A stretch of DNA of 64,000 nt, from the NCBI RefSeq assembly GCF_003576645.1, contig NC_044920.1, forward strand, positions 4,016,922-4,080,921. The letters run 5' to 3'. Made by a program: the position numbers and the translations under genes. Positions 1-13,500 of this stretch are shown here, piece by piece. Numbering within the stretch: the stretch's first letter is position 1; each line of letters begins with the position of its first letter. The notes below the pieces were generated by a model. It made no database searches. It worked only from the letters and a program-made list of their open reading frames with translations, and had not been told where the DNA came from. Origin of the DNA: Ipomoea triloba (taxonomy: Eukaryota > Streptophyta > Magnoliopsida > Solanales > Convolvulaceae).

Positions 1-240
1 GTTCCCTCTAGAACGCAATGTTGTGCCTTCTAGAACACAATGTTGTATCTTCTATAGCACATTGTTCTAGTGCATATTGTTGAGCCTTCAAGAGCACATT
101 GTTGAGCATTCAAGACCACATTGTTGAGCATTCAAGACCACATTGTTGTGCATTCGAAGTGCATATTATTTTGCCTTTAAGTGCATATTGTTGAGCTTTT
201 TAGAGCACATTGTTGTGTCTTCTAGTGCACATTTTTAAAG
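1..240. repeat. Degenerate minisatellite (attgttgagc...cttctagagcaca units)
   Basis: About eight to nine imperfect units of roughly 25-30 bp, each with a core like 'gcacattgttgagcattc' and a variable 'tctagaac' or 'caagagca' part. A further unit plus its flank ('cttctagtgca...agatcgtaggtggcg') recurs at about 402-440, so the array once extended further or was partly duplicated. It starts at or before the window edge. No coding potential is seen. Confidence 0.75.
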
Positions 241-2750
241 ATCGTAGGTGGCGTTTTTTTTTTAAATATAAGTTAATTTTGATCACTAATTAATAATTTG
301 AGTTTAATCTTGTTTGCTCGCTTATTATTTATGATCGTTTATGATTTGTGTTGAATATCTTATTTTAAATTTAGTATTTTCAATAGTTGCTTCGTATATT
401 TGTGTCTTCTAGTGCATATTTTTTAAGATCGTAGGTGGCGTTTTTTTGTTAATAAAATAAAAATTTAAGAGTAGTTGATCTAAGGCTGAGATGTATGTTT
501 CATTTGAGGCCTTCTTCGCACAATAGCCTAAGCATACATATATATATATGTGTGTGTGTGTGTGTGCGCGCGCGCCTCATATGACACATTTGTGGCTTTC
601 CTCGAAGAAATGTCATAGGATCGAACCTTGGTGGTGAAGTAAGAAAGAAGGCTCCATGCGACAAAAGAGTTCATAAGATATGCCGCTGAGAATAAGCCAC
701 CACCTTGACCGTAAAGATGGTAGACATTAACCCAACACAAAGGCTACGTTGAGGAGCGAAAAACGTCACAGACATAAAGAGGTATGTTTAAGCTTTTAAA
801 GAGGGCGGATTTTTTTTTTTGTGAGATACTGAAAAACAATATAGTACTGCGGCTACAGTTGGAAAGCAAAATTGTAGTTGTTTGTACGTCATAAATTGTG
901 GGTAAATGGGTACATGATTCATTCACCATACACTATAACATGCACACACTGATGTTGCACACATCGAGCATGCTCATAGCTCCTAACATATGTGCACACA
1001 TATGGCGTGCACAATACACTAAGGAATTGAGTATAGATATGTGCACTCAGTGTACATGCACACAACTCGTACCCAATTTGCACACATATAGATTGAATTT
1101 GGGCAAATGGCTCACAATCGGGATGCCAATTGTGCACACTCAAGGTTGCCAAGGGCTTGTAATTTGTGAATGCTTCCGTAGCAGTATGACATTCTAATGC
1201 ACCAAAATTCCACCAGTTTTTAAACTCATCATATTCACCCACAACGATTGAGTGATAGGGATTCCTTTTTTATACATCATCCAACATTAATTTTAGATCG
1301 GTGGAAGACAATTAAGGGACGTGTGGTGGCGCTTTGCATTTTCGTCATCCAACCATTACCCCGACACGATGATAACGAATCGGCTTCTCTTTTCTTTGCC
1401 GTATAATCAGACGTTTCATCCCATTAGAAAGGAAAATAAACAATTTCTAAAGCGATATACAATTTTCAATAAAATAAAATTCAAATTCATTTTTTTTGAG
1501 AAGAAAATTCAAATTCATTGATATTTGACATATTTGTGAGGGACATAAATTACATTTGTTCATAAAATAAAAGATACAAATAAGTCAAATTAAATAAATA
1601 AAATACAATCCATTGAAAGTTTGGTAGCTCTTCTTCGCTTTACTTTCCCTACAATCGCCGAGAATGCCTTTGATTGTCACCCAGCTTCCAAGGCAACTCT
1701 ACTAGAGGAAACATTGTATTGTCTCTAAGTTTTGCAAACTTCAATGTGTTAGAAAACCACTTAGTTTCCACTTACGGAATTTGATAATACATTGAAGTTT
1801 AGCGATTTTCTTACCATACTTATTATTGAGTTTCACTACGACGAGAGTATTTTAAAACATCATACATCCAATTGGAAGAATACTACATATAAACATATTT
1901 TAGGCATTTGCAATTGTCTTTACATCAATGTGCTTTCTTCATAAAGTAGGACATTTTGCATGTAGGTAAAATGGTCTTATCAATCAAAAACACTAATTTC
2001 ACTCTTTTGTAAAGGCTCAATTAACAAATAACAAACCCTATAAACTGCATTATCTAATGGTTTCAACGTTTGCCACTTACATTTTGAAACTGCAAACAAT
2101 GTAAGATACACATTAATTAAATAACAAATGAGAAAATAGTTGCAATACAACGTTGAGTGCCTTTTAATTAAAACTATAGTTGTATATATATTTATCACAA
2201 TAATTTTGTATTTCTTGTGTTAATTTTAAATACATGCACAAATAAACATAGGAAAATATTATTTGTTTTTTTTTTTGAAATCAGGAAAATATTATTTGTA
2301 CTCCTAAACTTTACTCACAACTTTTTACCCCCTCTCACAAATATTGGATGTATACAACCTTTTTCTGGACTACAAGATGAAAATGTTTTATCCATGCTTG
2401 ACACACCCGAGAGTATAATTGATGTATTAGAATTTGAGAGTCTCGATAGTAGAACTCTAAACCTTAAGTGGATAGCCAGGACCTCTGTGGCTCTCATTAA
2501 GAAAAGGTCACGTAATTGAATATTGGTGGACTCAAAAAACCTTAGATGAACCTGTATGAAATTTATTGCAACTCAAAACAACCAATTTTACAAATGCATT
2601 ATCTATTTCAAAATAAATTGTTAATTGAGTTTAAATATAAATAACAATAATTGATTACTAATTACTAATTAGTTACTACAACGAATTGAATAATTTCTAC
2701 AAATTTCGCCACTTTAGTCACATAGAGCAGGATATACATATACTCCCTCC
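241..2750. other. Intergenic DNA, no gene recognised
   Basis: AT-rich sequence with a TA/TG/CG microsatellite at about 537-575 and a run rich in 'tgcacaca' words at 930-1140. Reading frames here are under about 110 codons, have no recognisable domain and are broken by low-complexity runs. I do not support any gene in this stretch. Confidence 0.6.
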
Positions 2751-2999
2751 CCATTCCCCAAGACGCGCGCTCTCTTCCTCGTCGCTCTCGTCATCTCGGC
2801 GCCACCACCAGTCCTTGTAGAATACTGATAGACCTACTGAGACTCACCATATCCTTCATACGGTACGCCAATTTTCTCTGTCTACAATCTCTTTCTCTGC
2901 ACACACAGATATATAGATGGATAGATGTATACACTTATGCATAATATTGTGTTTTGATACATATTTTTTAGACTGATACATTCGAGGAGCAGCTGAGCC
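2750..2999 (+). promoter_or_regulatory. Probable 5' UTR of exportin-4, perhaps with a UTR intron
   Basis: A CT-rich, GC-richer stretch (2760-2870) precedes the exportin-4 start codon. It contains a plausible donor (cggtacgcc, about 2860) and a T-rich acceptor (ttttttag, ending at 2970), which would leave about 29 nt of leader before the ATG at 3000. The spliced leader is inference. No clear TATA box was assigned. Confidence 0.4.
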
Positions 3000-5900
3000 A
3001 TGGATTTGGATCAGCTCCAATCCACTATGCGAACTTTTGAGCTCGCTTGCACTTCGATTCAGGTAGAATTCACATTTTTTTTATCGGTGAGGAATTCCTA
3101 TTCCATTGATTTGATTGCAGGGAAGAATCAACTAGTGTAAATTATTAAAGTGGGAATTCTTTGTATTATATGATTGATTAAGTTGTCAATCAGTATGCAA
3201 GAATGGTTGTGTCGATTTGAATTTGTGCTGTCTGGATGTTCATTTGTTGATTAGGGGCTCTGGTGCACTGATGCCTCATCTGAAGTAGTTGAGAGGGTAT
3301 ATTGTTATTCGGTGTCAGTTCTGATCTTTGGAGCTAGGAATTGATTTCTAAGAAAAGCTGCTTTAAGCTGTTGCTTTCTCCTTGAATCTATAATGTGCAT
3401 TTGGTTCTCTATATTGGTTTGTGTATAAGCAGTGGGCATTTATATTTACAGTAATATAATTCCAACACATCAGTGATTGGTAAAAAAATTGTCTTTGAAT
3501 GAATTAGCTACTAAACATTAAATTCAAATTGACAGCAATTAATCTTAATTAATCTTTTCTTTCAAATTCTCAAAGGATAAAGTAGTGCTGTCTGCATAAG
3601 ATAGTGGAATGTGGTCAGGCACCATGCTCTTCTCTAGAGACCTGATGACTTTCCCCCCCTTATTATTACAGCGCATTATTTTTAATTTTTTTGGTTGATA
3701 TTTTCCTGTACTGTTTAAATGTTGAAGCATGTCATTGTTGACGTTGTTTACTTTTTAGTGTAGACTATTTGGCATGCATTGAATGTTAACTTGGATAATT
3801 TTCATTATCTCTTAGAAGGTGCATGGTGATCCAGCAGCTGAGGCAATCATTTCATCCCTTAGCCAGTCTCCTCGGCCATACCAGGCATGCCAATTCATTC
3901 TTGGTGAGTTTTTGAAAAGCCTGTTTGTCTGTTATTTGCCATTTTGATGTACACACACAGAGAGGGTTTACTGAAATGTTAAAAATATAATCTGCAAATT
4001 TTGAAATCATTTACCAGAGTTATTAAATGGCTTTGACATCATATAACTACTAAAACTAAATAAATCAAGTGAGAAATAAAAGCAGTTGCGGGAAAAAAAT
4101 GTGAGGAAGAGGAAGATTGCTTGAATGCATCCTTTGAAGCTGACAACACTAACAGGATGGCCTGTAGCAACTGGAGTACACTTTGAAAAGTAGTCAAAGT
4201 CATAAGATGGTCGGATAAATTAATGATAGATTCTAGTTGATTTTCTTCTAGCTATTAGGCATCTATTGAGTTGTTGGTGAGATCATAAAATTTGGTTTTT
4301 ACTTGTTACATATTATTAACAAGCAAAAATTTGTCTGGATGATTCTAGTTTACCTTTTATTTATTTATTATTTAAAGTGGGTGATTATAATTTACTCTTC
4401 AGGGTTAAAAACAGGTTGGCATATCTCTCATACAGATTTTTTTTTTTTTTTAAATGCACTTGCATTCTTGAAAACAAGTTTGTGCTTGTTTACAGATTCC
4501 ATATTATGTAATGGTCTTAAAATGAAGAAAACCAATAAGAGGTCAATGGTTAAGGCATAATACATCTTAGAGAAGTGTGAATGGTATTTGTGTGTGATGT
4601 TTGAACTGACAACACTTGACTTCTCCAGAGAATTCTCAGGTGGCAATGGCACGGTTCCAGGCTGCTGGAGCACTTAGAGATGCAGCAATACGAGAATGGG
4701 TATTTCTTGAGGCTGATGATAAAAGGCATTTGATAAGGTAAATTTGAGGCTTAAACTCACACAAAATGTTGCAATGGTGGTTAACTATCTCCTTTCATAA
4801 GATAAAAATATGAAGAAAGTGTTAAGAATCTCTTCCTCAGATTACACTTGATTATCAGTTTAAGAGTATTATTGCCAAATTGCCAAATTTTAAAGGTTTG
4901 GATATAATCGCAACAAAGTGCAAAGGTTTGATTTTTATTTTTATTTTTATTTCACTAATAAGCCTGGTTTATAAGTTAGCTCTTTGATCCAGTGTTTTCT
5001 TTTCTTACTACCCTTTATTTTATTTGTCTCATTTTCTTGCTTGGGCCTTGCCAATGTAATTGTCTCACTTTCCTTAATGTACATAGTATTAACATTCATC
5101 ATTCACAAATGTCTCTTAACTCATTCATTCAAAATTTCAAATCATATTGTACATAAGTATATAAAGCATGAAGTGGCCAAGCAAGAAGAACAGTCAGCAA
5201 TAATTAAATATAAATAAGTAAATAAATAATATGGAGTATAAAATTAAATAGATATTAATTCAAGAACCCAATAGTTGCTTGAATAAGATTACTAATTAGA
5301 GATAATAGGTTAGCACATACCTTTGTTAATAAATCTATTACTTTATCGAAGTATATGATAAACTAATTATGGCTGTTTTTTGGTGTATATTTAACTATAA
5401 TGAGTAATATATACATTTTGAGTATTGTATATTGCCTTTTTTTTTTATTTATTTATGTGTTTCAGTGTGTGTATATATAAAAAATATGCACATATTTTCA
5501 TCTATGCTATGCAATGTCTGAAATAATTTTTAATTGTTGCTGCACAGTTATATAGAAGTACAATTATAAAGTATAATCATAAAGGATCAGTAGTCTATAG
5601 TGTTATACACATACAAACAAAATGAACAAAATTGTATACAATGAAAAGCAAAAGATGACAAGACTAGAACGTGTCCACACATCTAGGCTGAAAGGTAACA
5701 TTCCCATGACCAAACGGGGTTAAAACCCACAAAACAAGAATAAATCTTATAAACTTAATATTACATAATGTAAAGCTAGTCTATTGGCATTTATAGACGT
5801 AAACTCTTGAGTTCTAATCTAATAGGTAAATGAAATTCCAATGTAATAAGCAAATGTAATACTAGGAAATAATAAATAAACCCTAGTAGGAAGTAATAGA

Positions 5901-7552
5901 GTTCTAAGCTAACTAAAAGGAAATTAACTAATAAAGTCCTAAATAAAAAGGGAAGCAAGTTAGCCATGAAGTGAATAATTTTCCATGACCTCTGGAGAGT
6001 TCCTTGTCAACTAATGAAAAACTCAAGGGAAAAAACCCCATTATTGTAAGCTACTGCTCGTTCTTGAAATCATCATGATTTTGTTTTCTGTGTTTTTCAA
6101 ATTGTCAAAAGCTTGCTCTTTTATTTTTTAATAAGGGTATATATTATTGTTGCTGTAAAAACAAAATTTTAAAAAAGCTATTAAATAATCTAAAGAAATA
6201 TACAGGATAACAAACAATCATCTGTGCAATGCACAGCCCAACATACTAGTTTAATTATGTACATGCTCTTTTGTCTCTTAGAATTATGTGAAGGGACTAA
6301 GTGCATCTAACCACCTTTCTAAAAAGTCTGGCATGGTTAAAATGTGACAACTAGAATGACAATTCTGGAGCATTTTATTATCCCAAAACTTTATTAGTCT
6401 TTACGTTCTCTTCTGGTGTTCAGCTAATTGTTTGTCCTTTTGCTGCAGTTTTTGTCTTTGCTTTGTTTTAAAACATGCCGGCTCAGCTGAAGGCTATGTC
6501 CAAGCAAAAGTTGCTTCAGTGGCTGCTCAATTGATGAAAAGAGGATGGTAAGTTGCTCTCTATTTTAGAGTTGCATCACCCTCTTGCCACATGACATATG
6601 TTCAAAGCTGATTCAATAGTTCATAAGTTGGCATTACTATGTCCTTTTTTCAGGATGGAATTTGTAGCTGCTGATAGGGAGGCATTTTTCCTTGAGGTAT
6701 GAAATTATTTCCTCAAATTTTATTTCTTTATTTCATAGTTCGCCTTTAACAGTGTCAAATCTGTGAATCTGCAATGCCCCCTTCCCTGGATGTGCTCACA
6801 AAATGTGAGCATGGCCAAGTAAAGACTGCTTTGTACTGTATCCTTTATCTACACCTCTTGGTTTTCATTTTTCAATAGGGCCACACATGTGATGAAAAGT
6901 ATTCTTGGATTTCCATGGCCACCTCATTTGTTGAGGGTGAATCAAATATTCAAATTACTAAAACCATATTATGTTTGATGAGTAGGCATAACTTAACAAT
7001 TAATTTGAACTTTGCGCTTTTTTGCTGAGAAATTGGTATTGTAAGACTTTTCTGACAATCAAGCTGATTTCATGTTGACTCCACATTTCTTCAAATTCAG
7101 GTGAGACAGGCAATCATTGGCAGCCATGGTCTTGATGCGCAGTTCGCTGGAATTAATTTTTTGGAATCTCTGGTATTTGTTTTTATTTTGTAGAAACCCT
7201 CTTTTATCTAGCTAATGGTTTGGTACATGAAAAACCATCTTTCACCTAGATTGTGGTCTATGGCTGGTTCTTTTATTATACGTCTTTAGCTGGAAGTGAT
7301 TGTTTTCCAGGTTTCTGAATTTTCACTCTCTACTTCAACTGCTATGGGTCTTCCAAGAGAGTATCATGAACAGTGCAAGAAATCATTGGAGCTGGAATAT
7401 ATGATGGTAAGCTAATTGTCTTTGTCATTATTTTTGCTAGCTTAGATTGCTTCAGAACCTGTTTCTAGTCCTTCTAATAGTTTGTCAGAAAAGTATTTTT
7501 TTCACTTGCTTTAACTTTCAAAATTTATTTAATTATTTTTATATAGTTTTTG

Positions 7553-7583
<31 letters not shown>

Positions 7584-10500
7584 TCAATTTACAGACATTC
7601 TACTGCTGGGCACAAGATGCTGCTATAGCTGTCTCAGGAGGAATAGTTGAATCTCATTCTGCTGTTCCTGGAGTTAAAGTTTGCACAGCAGCTCTCCGTT
7701 TCATTCATCAAATTTTGAATTGGGATTTCCAAAACAATTCCATGATGCCTAATGGTGCAAAGCAAGTCATGGATCTTCCTTCTGCGGTTAAGCATGACAT
7801 AGATACACCTAGAATGACAGAGTGTAATTTGGTGCAAGTAAGCAACTGTATTTTTCTTCCTGTTGTAAGTCACATGCTGTTAAGGTAGTTTTATCCACTC
7901 GCAGAAAACAACTAATGAAACCCCCTTTTGGAAATAAGGAAGCTTGATAGCATACATACAGAAGAACCCTGCACAAATATGCAAATGAAAGAATGAAAGT
8001 TTTACTGGCCTTTTGTGATTGCTTCTTCATGCATTCTTTTTACTGTTCCCCTACCTCTTCTCCCCATCCTCAGTGGGTGCTCCTATCTTTTGAATATCTT
8101 TTTTACCATTTCAAATTATAAATGAATGTCAACTAATAGCAGCTAAGTTGCCTAATGTCCCAATTTTCATGTTTTTTTGTGTATTCTCATTGTATTTGTA
8201 GCTCCTTGTTCTAGTTATTGACCATTGTAATTTTGTTTCTAGCCTGGACCCTCCTGGAGGGCTGTGCTGATATCAAGTGGTCATGTTGGCTGGCTTTTAG
8301 GCCTGTATGGTTCTCTTAGGCAGAAGTTTTCTTGTGAAGGTTACTGGCTTGATTGCCCTCTTGCTGTCAGTGCTCGTAAACTTATAGTGCAGTTCTGCTC
8401 CTTGTCAGGATCCATATTTCCATCTGGTACTGTTTCTTTAATTTTATTTTCTTCTCACTGTTAGATTATTAGTTACTTCATTAATTGTCTAAATGAATAA
8501 AAAAAGGTTCTGAAATGGTGTTTTAAAAGTGATTTTTAATTTATATTATTTAACATGGAAAAATTTCACTTGAAGTGTTATGCTTCAGATTCATAAATTC
8601 AAATTTATACTTATAAAAAGATCCATTAAGTCTTTGCTTCTTGAATATTCTTATAAGATAGTGATAATGATATGTATCATTTAAGATACCTGTTTGAAAT
8701 TGTGAGGGCAGTCCAGCAGGTGATAATGAGCCACCACTAAGAAACTAAACCAAGATATAATGGAGCAAAATGTTATACTAAACCATGTATTCCAATTGAA
8801 TTGAATGTGTAGTTTCTGTAAGCACCTATGGGGTTCACTACATATGTGTATATATTGTGAATAAAATGTTTCTTATAAAATAAATAAGCAAATTGCCAAA
8901 TTGAATGTGTAGATTACAATAATAAAGGAGCATTTATACTAAACAAATCAAGTTGAGACATAATAGGAAAACTGGTAATCCTACAATCTTTGACAAGTAT
9001 TAACTACAAGGATTGAAGTAATAAATCAACTACCTCAACATAGGCATACTCTGAACTGTTCTGACAATACCAAGATTACTGCTTTTTGCCCCACTATGCA
9101 CACTACTTAGTGTATACTAGGAAAACTAAATTGTTCGAAATAATATTAATCCAAGTTTTACTGTGAGTTTCAGTTACCTCCTTAAGGTAGTCTTTACTTT
9201 TCCAAATTTGTAACTCTTTAGCCCTTTCGAAGTGAATGTTCATACACCTTTTCCTTTATTAGTGCAACTTTAAGAGAGGATAGGGAATTCCATAGGTAAA
9301 TTTATATTATCTGAGATGAAGTCGATGTAATACAAAGTGAAAAGCTAGGTTGAAGTTAAAGAGTATGTCTATTGTCTAATAAAACTATTGCATTTCTTGG
9401 AAAGATCGAAGAGTGAAGCTGAAAAAGTAGTACTGAATGCAAAAGTTGTCCACACATGTTCATGTGTACCGAGCCTGCCAACTGGATTGCCTGTACCCAT
9501 ACAATTGAATTTGGACTCAAAACTATGTTCCGTAATTATTACACTATACTGCAAATGGATCTTCAGCCATACTTAATTATTGTTGCCAATTACAATAGCC
9601 ATCCAGTGCATGAGATTCATTTGGCATGGAGTATAGTAGTATACAGTTGGCCTAGAAATCAGACTAACAGAGATATAAAATTGAAATGAAAATTGTTTGG
9701 TCAACAATGATGGAAAGACATGAAATATTATGCATGTGTGAAACCAACTTACAGAAAAGGGTTCTCCTTCCTTTTATCTATGGATGTGCTACTGAGAAGT
9801 CAGGGTAATTCAGTAATTGATACGACTTTTTGCCTTTTCAAGTGCTTTGGGCTAAGAAAATGCATGACCACCTTTGCAGTTGTTAATATGTTCTTGGTAT
9901 TTGGTGCAATTATGTCCTGCATTTTCTCATAGAAATTTTGTTGTCTTGCTTTATATCTTCCAAATTTTGTCACTAGAAGCTGGTTGAGTGATGTACCTTA
10001 TTTAGATATCATTTTCTATGCTCTTTCATTTTTGTGAATAGTTTTTTCTTCTTGTTGATCCATTATCTAGTTTAGCAAGTTAATGTAAAGATTCTCTTGT
10101 TAACCAGGATCGCTGGCTTACTTGCTTCTTCATCCTCAAACTTTTTTTCCTTTTGCTTTTTCCTATGATTTGTGGTCAGTTGAGTACTAATTTAAAGGTA
10201 CTCATGTATTTGATTGTAGATGATGGACAAACCCAAAGACAGCACCTTCTTCAACTGCTCTGTGGAATTATTCAATGGGTTGACCCTCCTGGTGTTGTTT
10301 CAAAAGAGATTAAAGAAGGGAAAAGTGAAAGGTTGTTTTATCCTCATCCAATAAACTTTATTCTTATTATGGGAGATGGTGCTTTACCAATTTTCTTGGT
10401 TGCATGCAGTGAACTGCTTGATGGCTGCCGGGCACTTCTATCCATAGCAACTGTTACCTCCCCGATAGTATTTGACCAACTGTTGAAATCTATAAGGTCA

Positions 10501-13500
10501 GTTAAATGTGAGTAGAATAGCCATAGTTGTACTTGGGTAACATATTTTGTTTAATGCACTTTTCATTTTTTTTTTTTTTGGTATTTTGCCATGCCAGGCC
10601 TTACGGCACTCTCAGTCTATTGTCTGCCCTAATGTGTGAAGCCATCAAGGATCTAATGGAAAATTTCACAGAAGAGGAGACGTGGAGCTGGGTGGCACGT
10701 GATATCTTACTAGATTCCTGGACTACACTTCTCATGGTATTTGTTTTGAAGTTATATTTTTAATTACTACTTTTTCTGATGCATTGATATCTATTAGGTG
10801 TGATAGCAAACATATCATAGTACTGCTTCTTGTCTTATTTGCATTTATATGGAAATAATGTATCTAGTTATGGTGGAGGCAGTTGGAATTGGGTTTTGGT
10901 TTGTGTTTTTGTTTCTTTCCTGTCATGTGGACAAAATAAAATCTTTTGGTTTGCTTACAACACATCTTGTTGAGTTTCTCTTATGTATCTTTTTTTTTTT
11001 TAATTTTTTTTAAAAAATTTTTTTATATACATTTTCAGCCATTGCATAGTACAAATTGCAAGGAGTTGCTCCCACCAGAAGGGATTAGTGCTGCAGCCAG
11101 TCTTTTTACACTGATAGTAGAATCTGAATTACAGGGTAATCCTTAATGTTTTCATAGGTGTGCTTTAAGTTACTATTGGAATGTATGTTTTATCCTTGAA
11201 TCTTTTGTAACATTATTTTTTGCTGTAGTTGCTTCTGCGTCAGCCTTCAGTGATGATAATGAATCTAGTTACTTTCAGGCCTCTATTGCTGGTACTTATC
11301 ATTGCTAGATAAACTACGTTATTAAGCTTCTTTTGTGCTTTAACATTAGCATTCTTTAATCTGATGGCAGTTTCCACTTTTAGGTTGTCATTTACTCATA
11401 TTCGTACTCTTAGCTTGGTAATCTCTGCAGTTGGTTCTTATTGTGTCTAATTTCTGTCACTTTGTAGCCATGGACGAACGATTAAGCACTTATGCCCTTA
11501 TTGCTCGTGCTGCTATTGATATTACTGTCCCTTTTCTGACTAGACTGTTCTCTGAGCGTTTTGCAAGGCTTCATCAGGTATACAATGTCTTTGAAATTTC
11601 CAGTGGTATTTTAATAGTCATAACTAGTGCAAGTATTGGGACAATATTTCCAGAATTCCAGTTATACAGATAAAATAGTATGAGGATGAAATAGATTGTT
11701 AATTTGACTTGTTTATTACATATTCTGTTCATTTCATGTAGGGCAGAGGCATTCATGATCCAACTCAAACTCTGGAAGAGCTTTACTCACTATTATTGAT
11801 AACTGGGCATGTTTTAGCTGATGAAGGGGAGGGTGAGACACCCTTGGTAATTAAATGATCTCTTTCGCACTTTGACTTGTATAGGTTGTGCTAAATACTC
11901 AAATAAAAAAAAAGTCATATATTCAGATAGAATTCTTGGCAGCATTTGCTTGACTTATTAAAGTATAAGATTTCCTTTGATACCTGTAGCTTGGCTCATT
12001 TTTGTTTACATTTTTCGTCACCTTTTAACTTTTAGGAACCTGTCTCTATTGCAATTAATAGCTTGGACTAGCAATCTAATAAAGGACTTCTTTTTATTCT
12101 TAAGATGTGTTTACCTTGCTAAATTTTATAGTCCTTTTAGTGCATGACTTACTGGTTATTGACTTTTACCAGTTAATATCTGGACTCTTATGCTTTAGAG
12201 TTCTGGTGCAGCCTGCATTTACTAATGCCAGACAATAATCACTATGTTTCTTCAAGCTCTCCATGCTACACTTAACTCCTTTATTATACTGCCTACTATT
12301 TTTAGTTCGTCCTAGTCTAGTTTCTGGATTATATTAATGGGTGACATTTTTGTAATATATCAGGTGCCAAACGCTATACAAACCCAGTTTAGCCACATTA
12401 TGGAAACTGAAAAGCATCCAGTTGTCATACTCTCTGGGTAAGTATCTTGTTTTCTTCCTATTTGCATGGCTACTTGAAAAATATTGCATTTACATCCATG
12501 TAGAATTGTTCATGGCATGAAGTCTCTATCATTTTGCAAAAATAGAAGTATACAATGCATACTCTTGCTATCAATTCTTTATCCAAAAAGTAGAGTTAAT
12601 ACCCATTTTGGTCCCTCGACTATAACGTAATACTCAATTTAGTCCTCAACTTGTAAAATCATACTCAATTTGGTCCTCCGTTACAATTGCCATCCATCTA
12701 CCGTTCTAATCAGGGGCAAAAACGTCATTTTAATAGTTGAGGGACCAAAATGGGTAACCCATTTGCCACCATCCCGCCGGTATCTCTCCTCCTCCGCAAA
12801 AGCAGCAATTCTTCTGCTTCCAACAACCGCCACTCGCCACCGTCAATGAATCAAGGAACAGTGGTGTGAAAGGTCATCAGATTCAGAATGAAGGAGTAAG
12901 GAATTTGACGAACCGGATAAATCTGATTGATGATTCTGAGATTTGTCATCCCAGAGCGACAGACCTTTCTGTCAATGGCTGCAAGGGATTGGAAAAGATT
13001 CCGAACGGCGAAGAGGCTATAGAAGTGGATGCATCAAAGTGCCGACAAGTGAAGCTACTAGAACAACTATCCGACTCGCTCACATTCGCACTGGGACTAT
13101 AGCTCCCGCATCACTCGCTCTACCGATCGGACCCCTCTTCCGATGATACACTCCCCATACAGTACCAAAAGGATGAATGTCAACAATGGGATTCCTTCCA
13201 CTCTGAAATGCTAAATGCAGCACTGTAGCATAATAAAAAGGACTGGTGAGTAAGTTACTGGGAAATTTTCAGAAATGGAGGTGGTGGAGAAGGTGGAGAG
13301 TGATAAAGCTAAAGCAGCATAACACAGGATAAGCAGATAAAGCAAAACGCATGTTCCTCCTTTCTTAGAGAGACTCTTCTCTCTCTCTCTCTCTATGTGT
13401 ATTTGTTTGTATGTATATACTGCTGCGTCTTGGGGTATATGGATGGACTGGAGACTGGAGAGCCAGGAGAGGCAAATGACGTTGGCGAGCGGACGGGGTT

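Noticed and set aside
898..1242. Overlapping frames of about 100 codons on both strands
   Set aside because: They arise from repeated 'tgcacaca' words and have no domain or intron-exon logic.
12866..13146. Two overlapping small frames inside the MULE
   Set aside because: They overlap in different frames, match no family I know and have no splice logic. They may be captured sequence but not a gene I can support.
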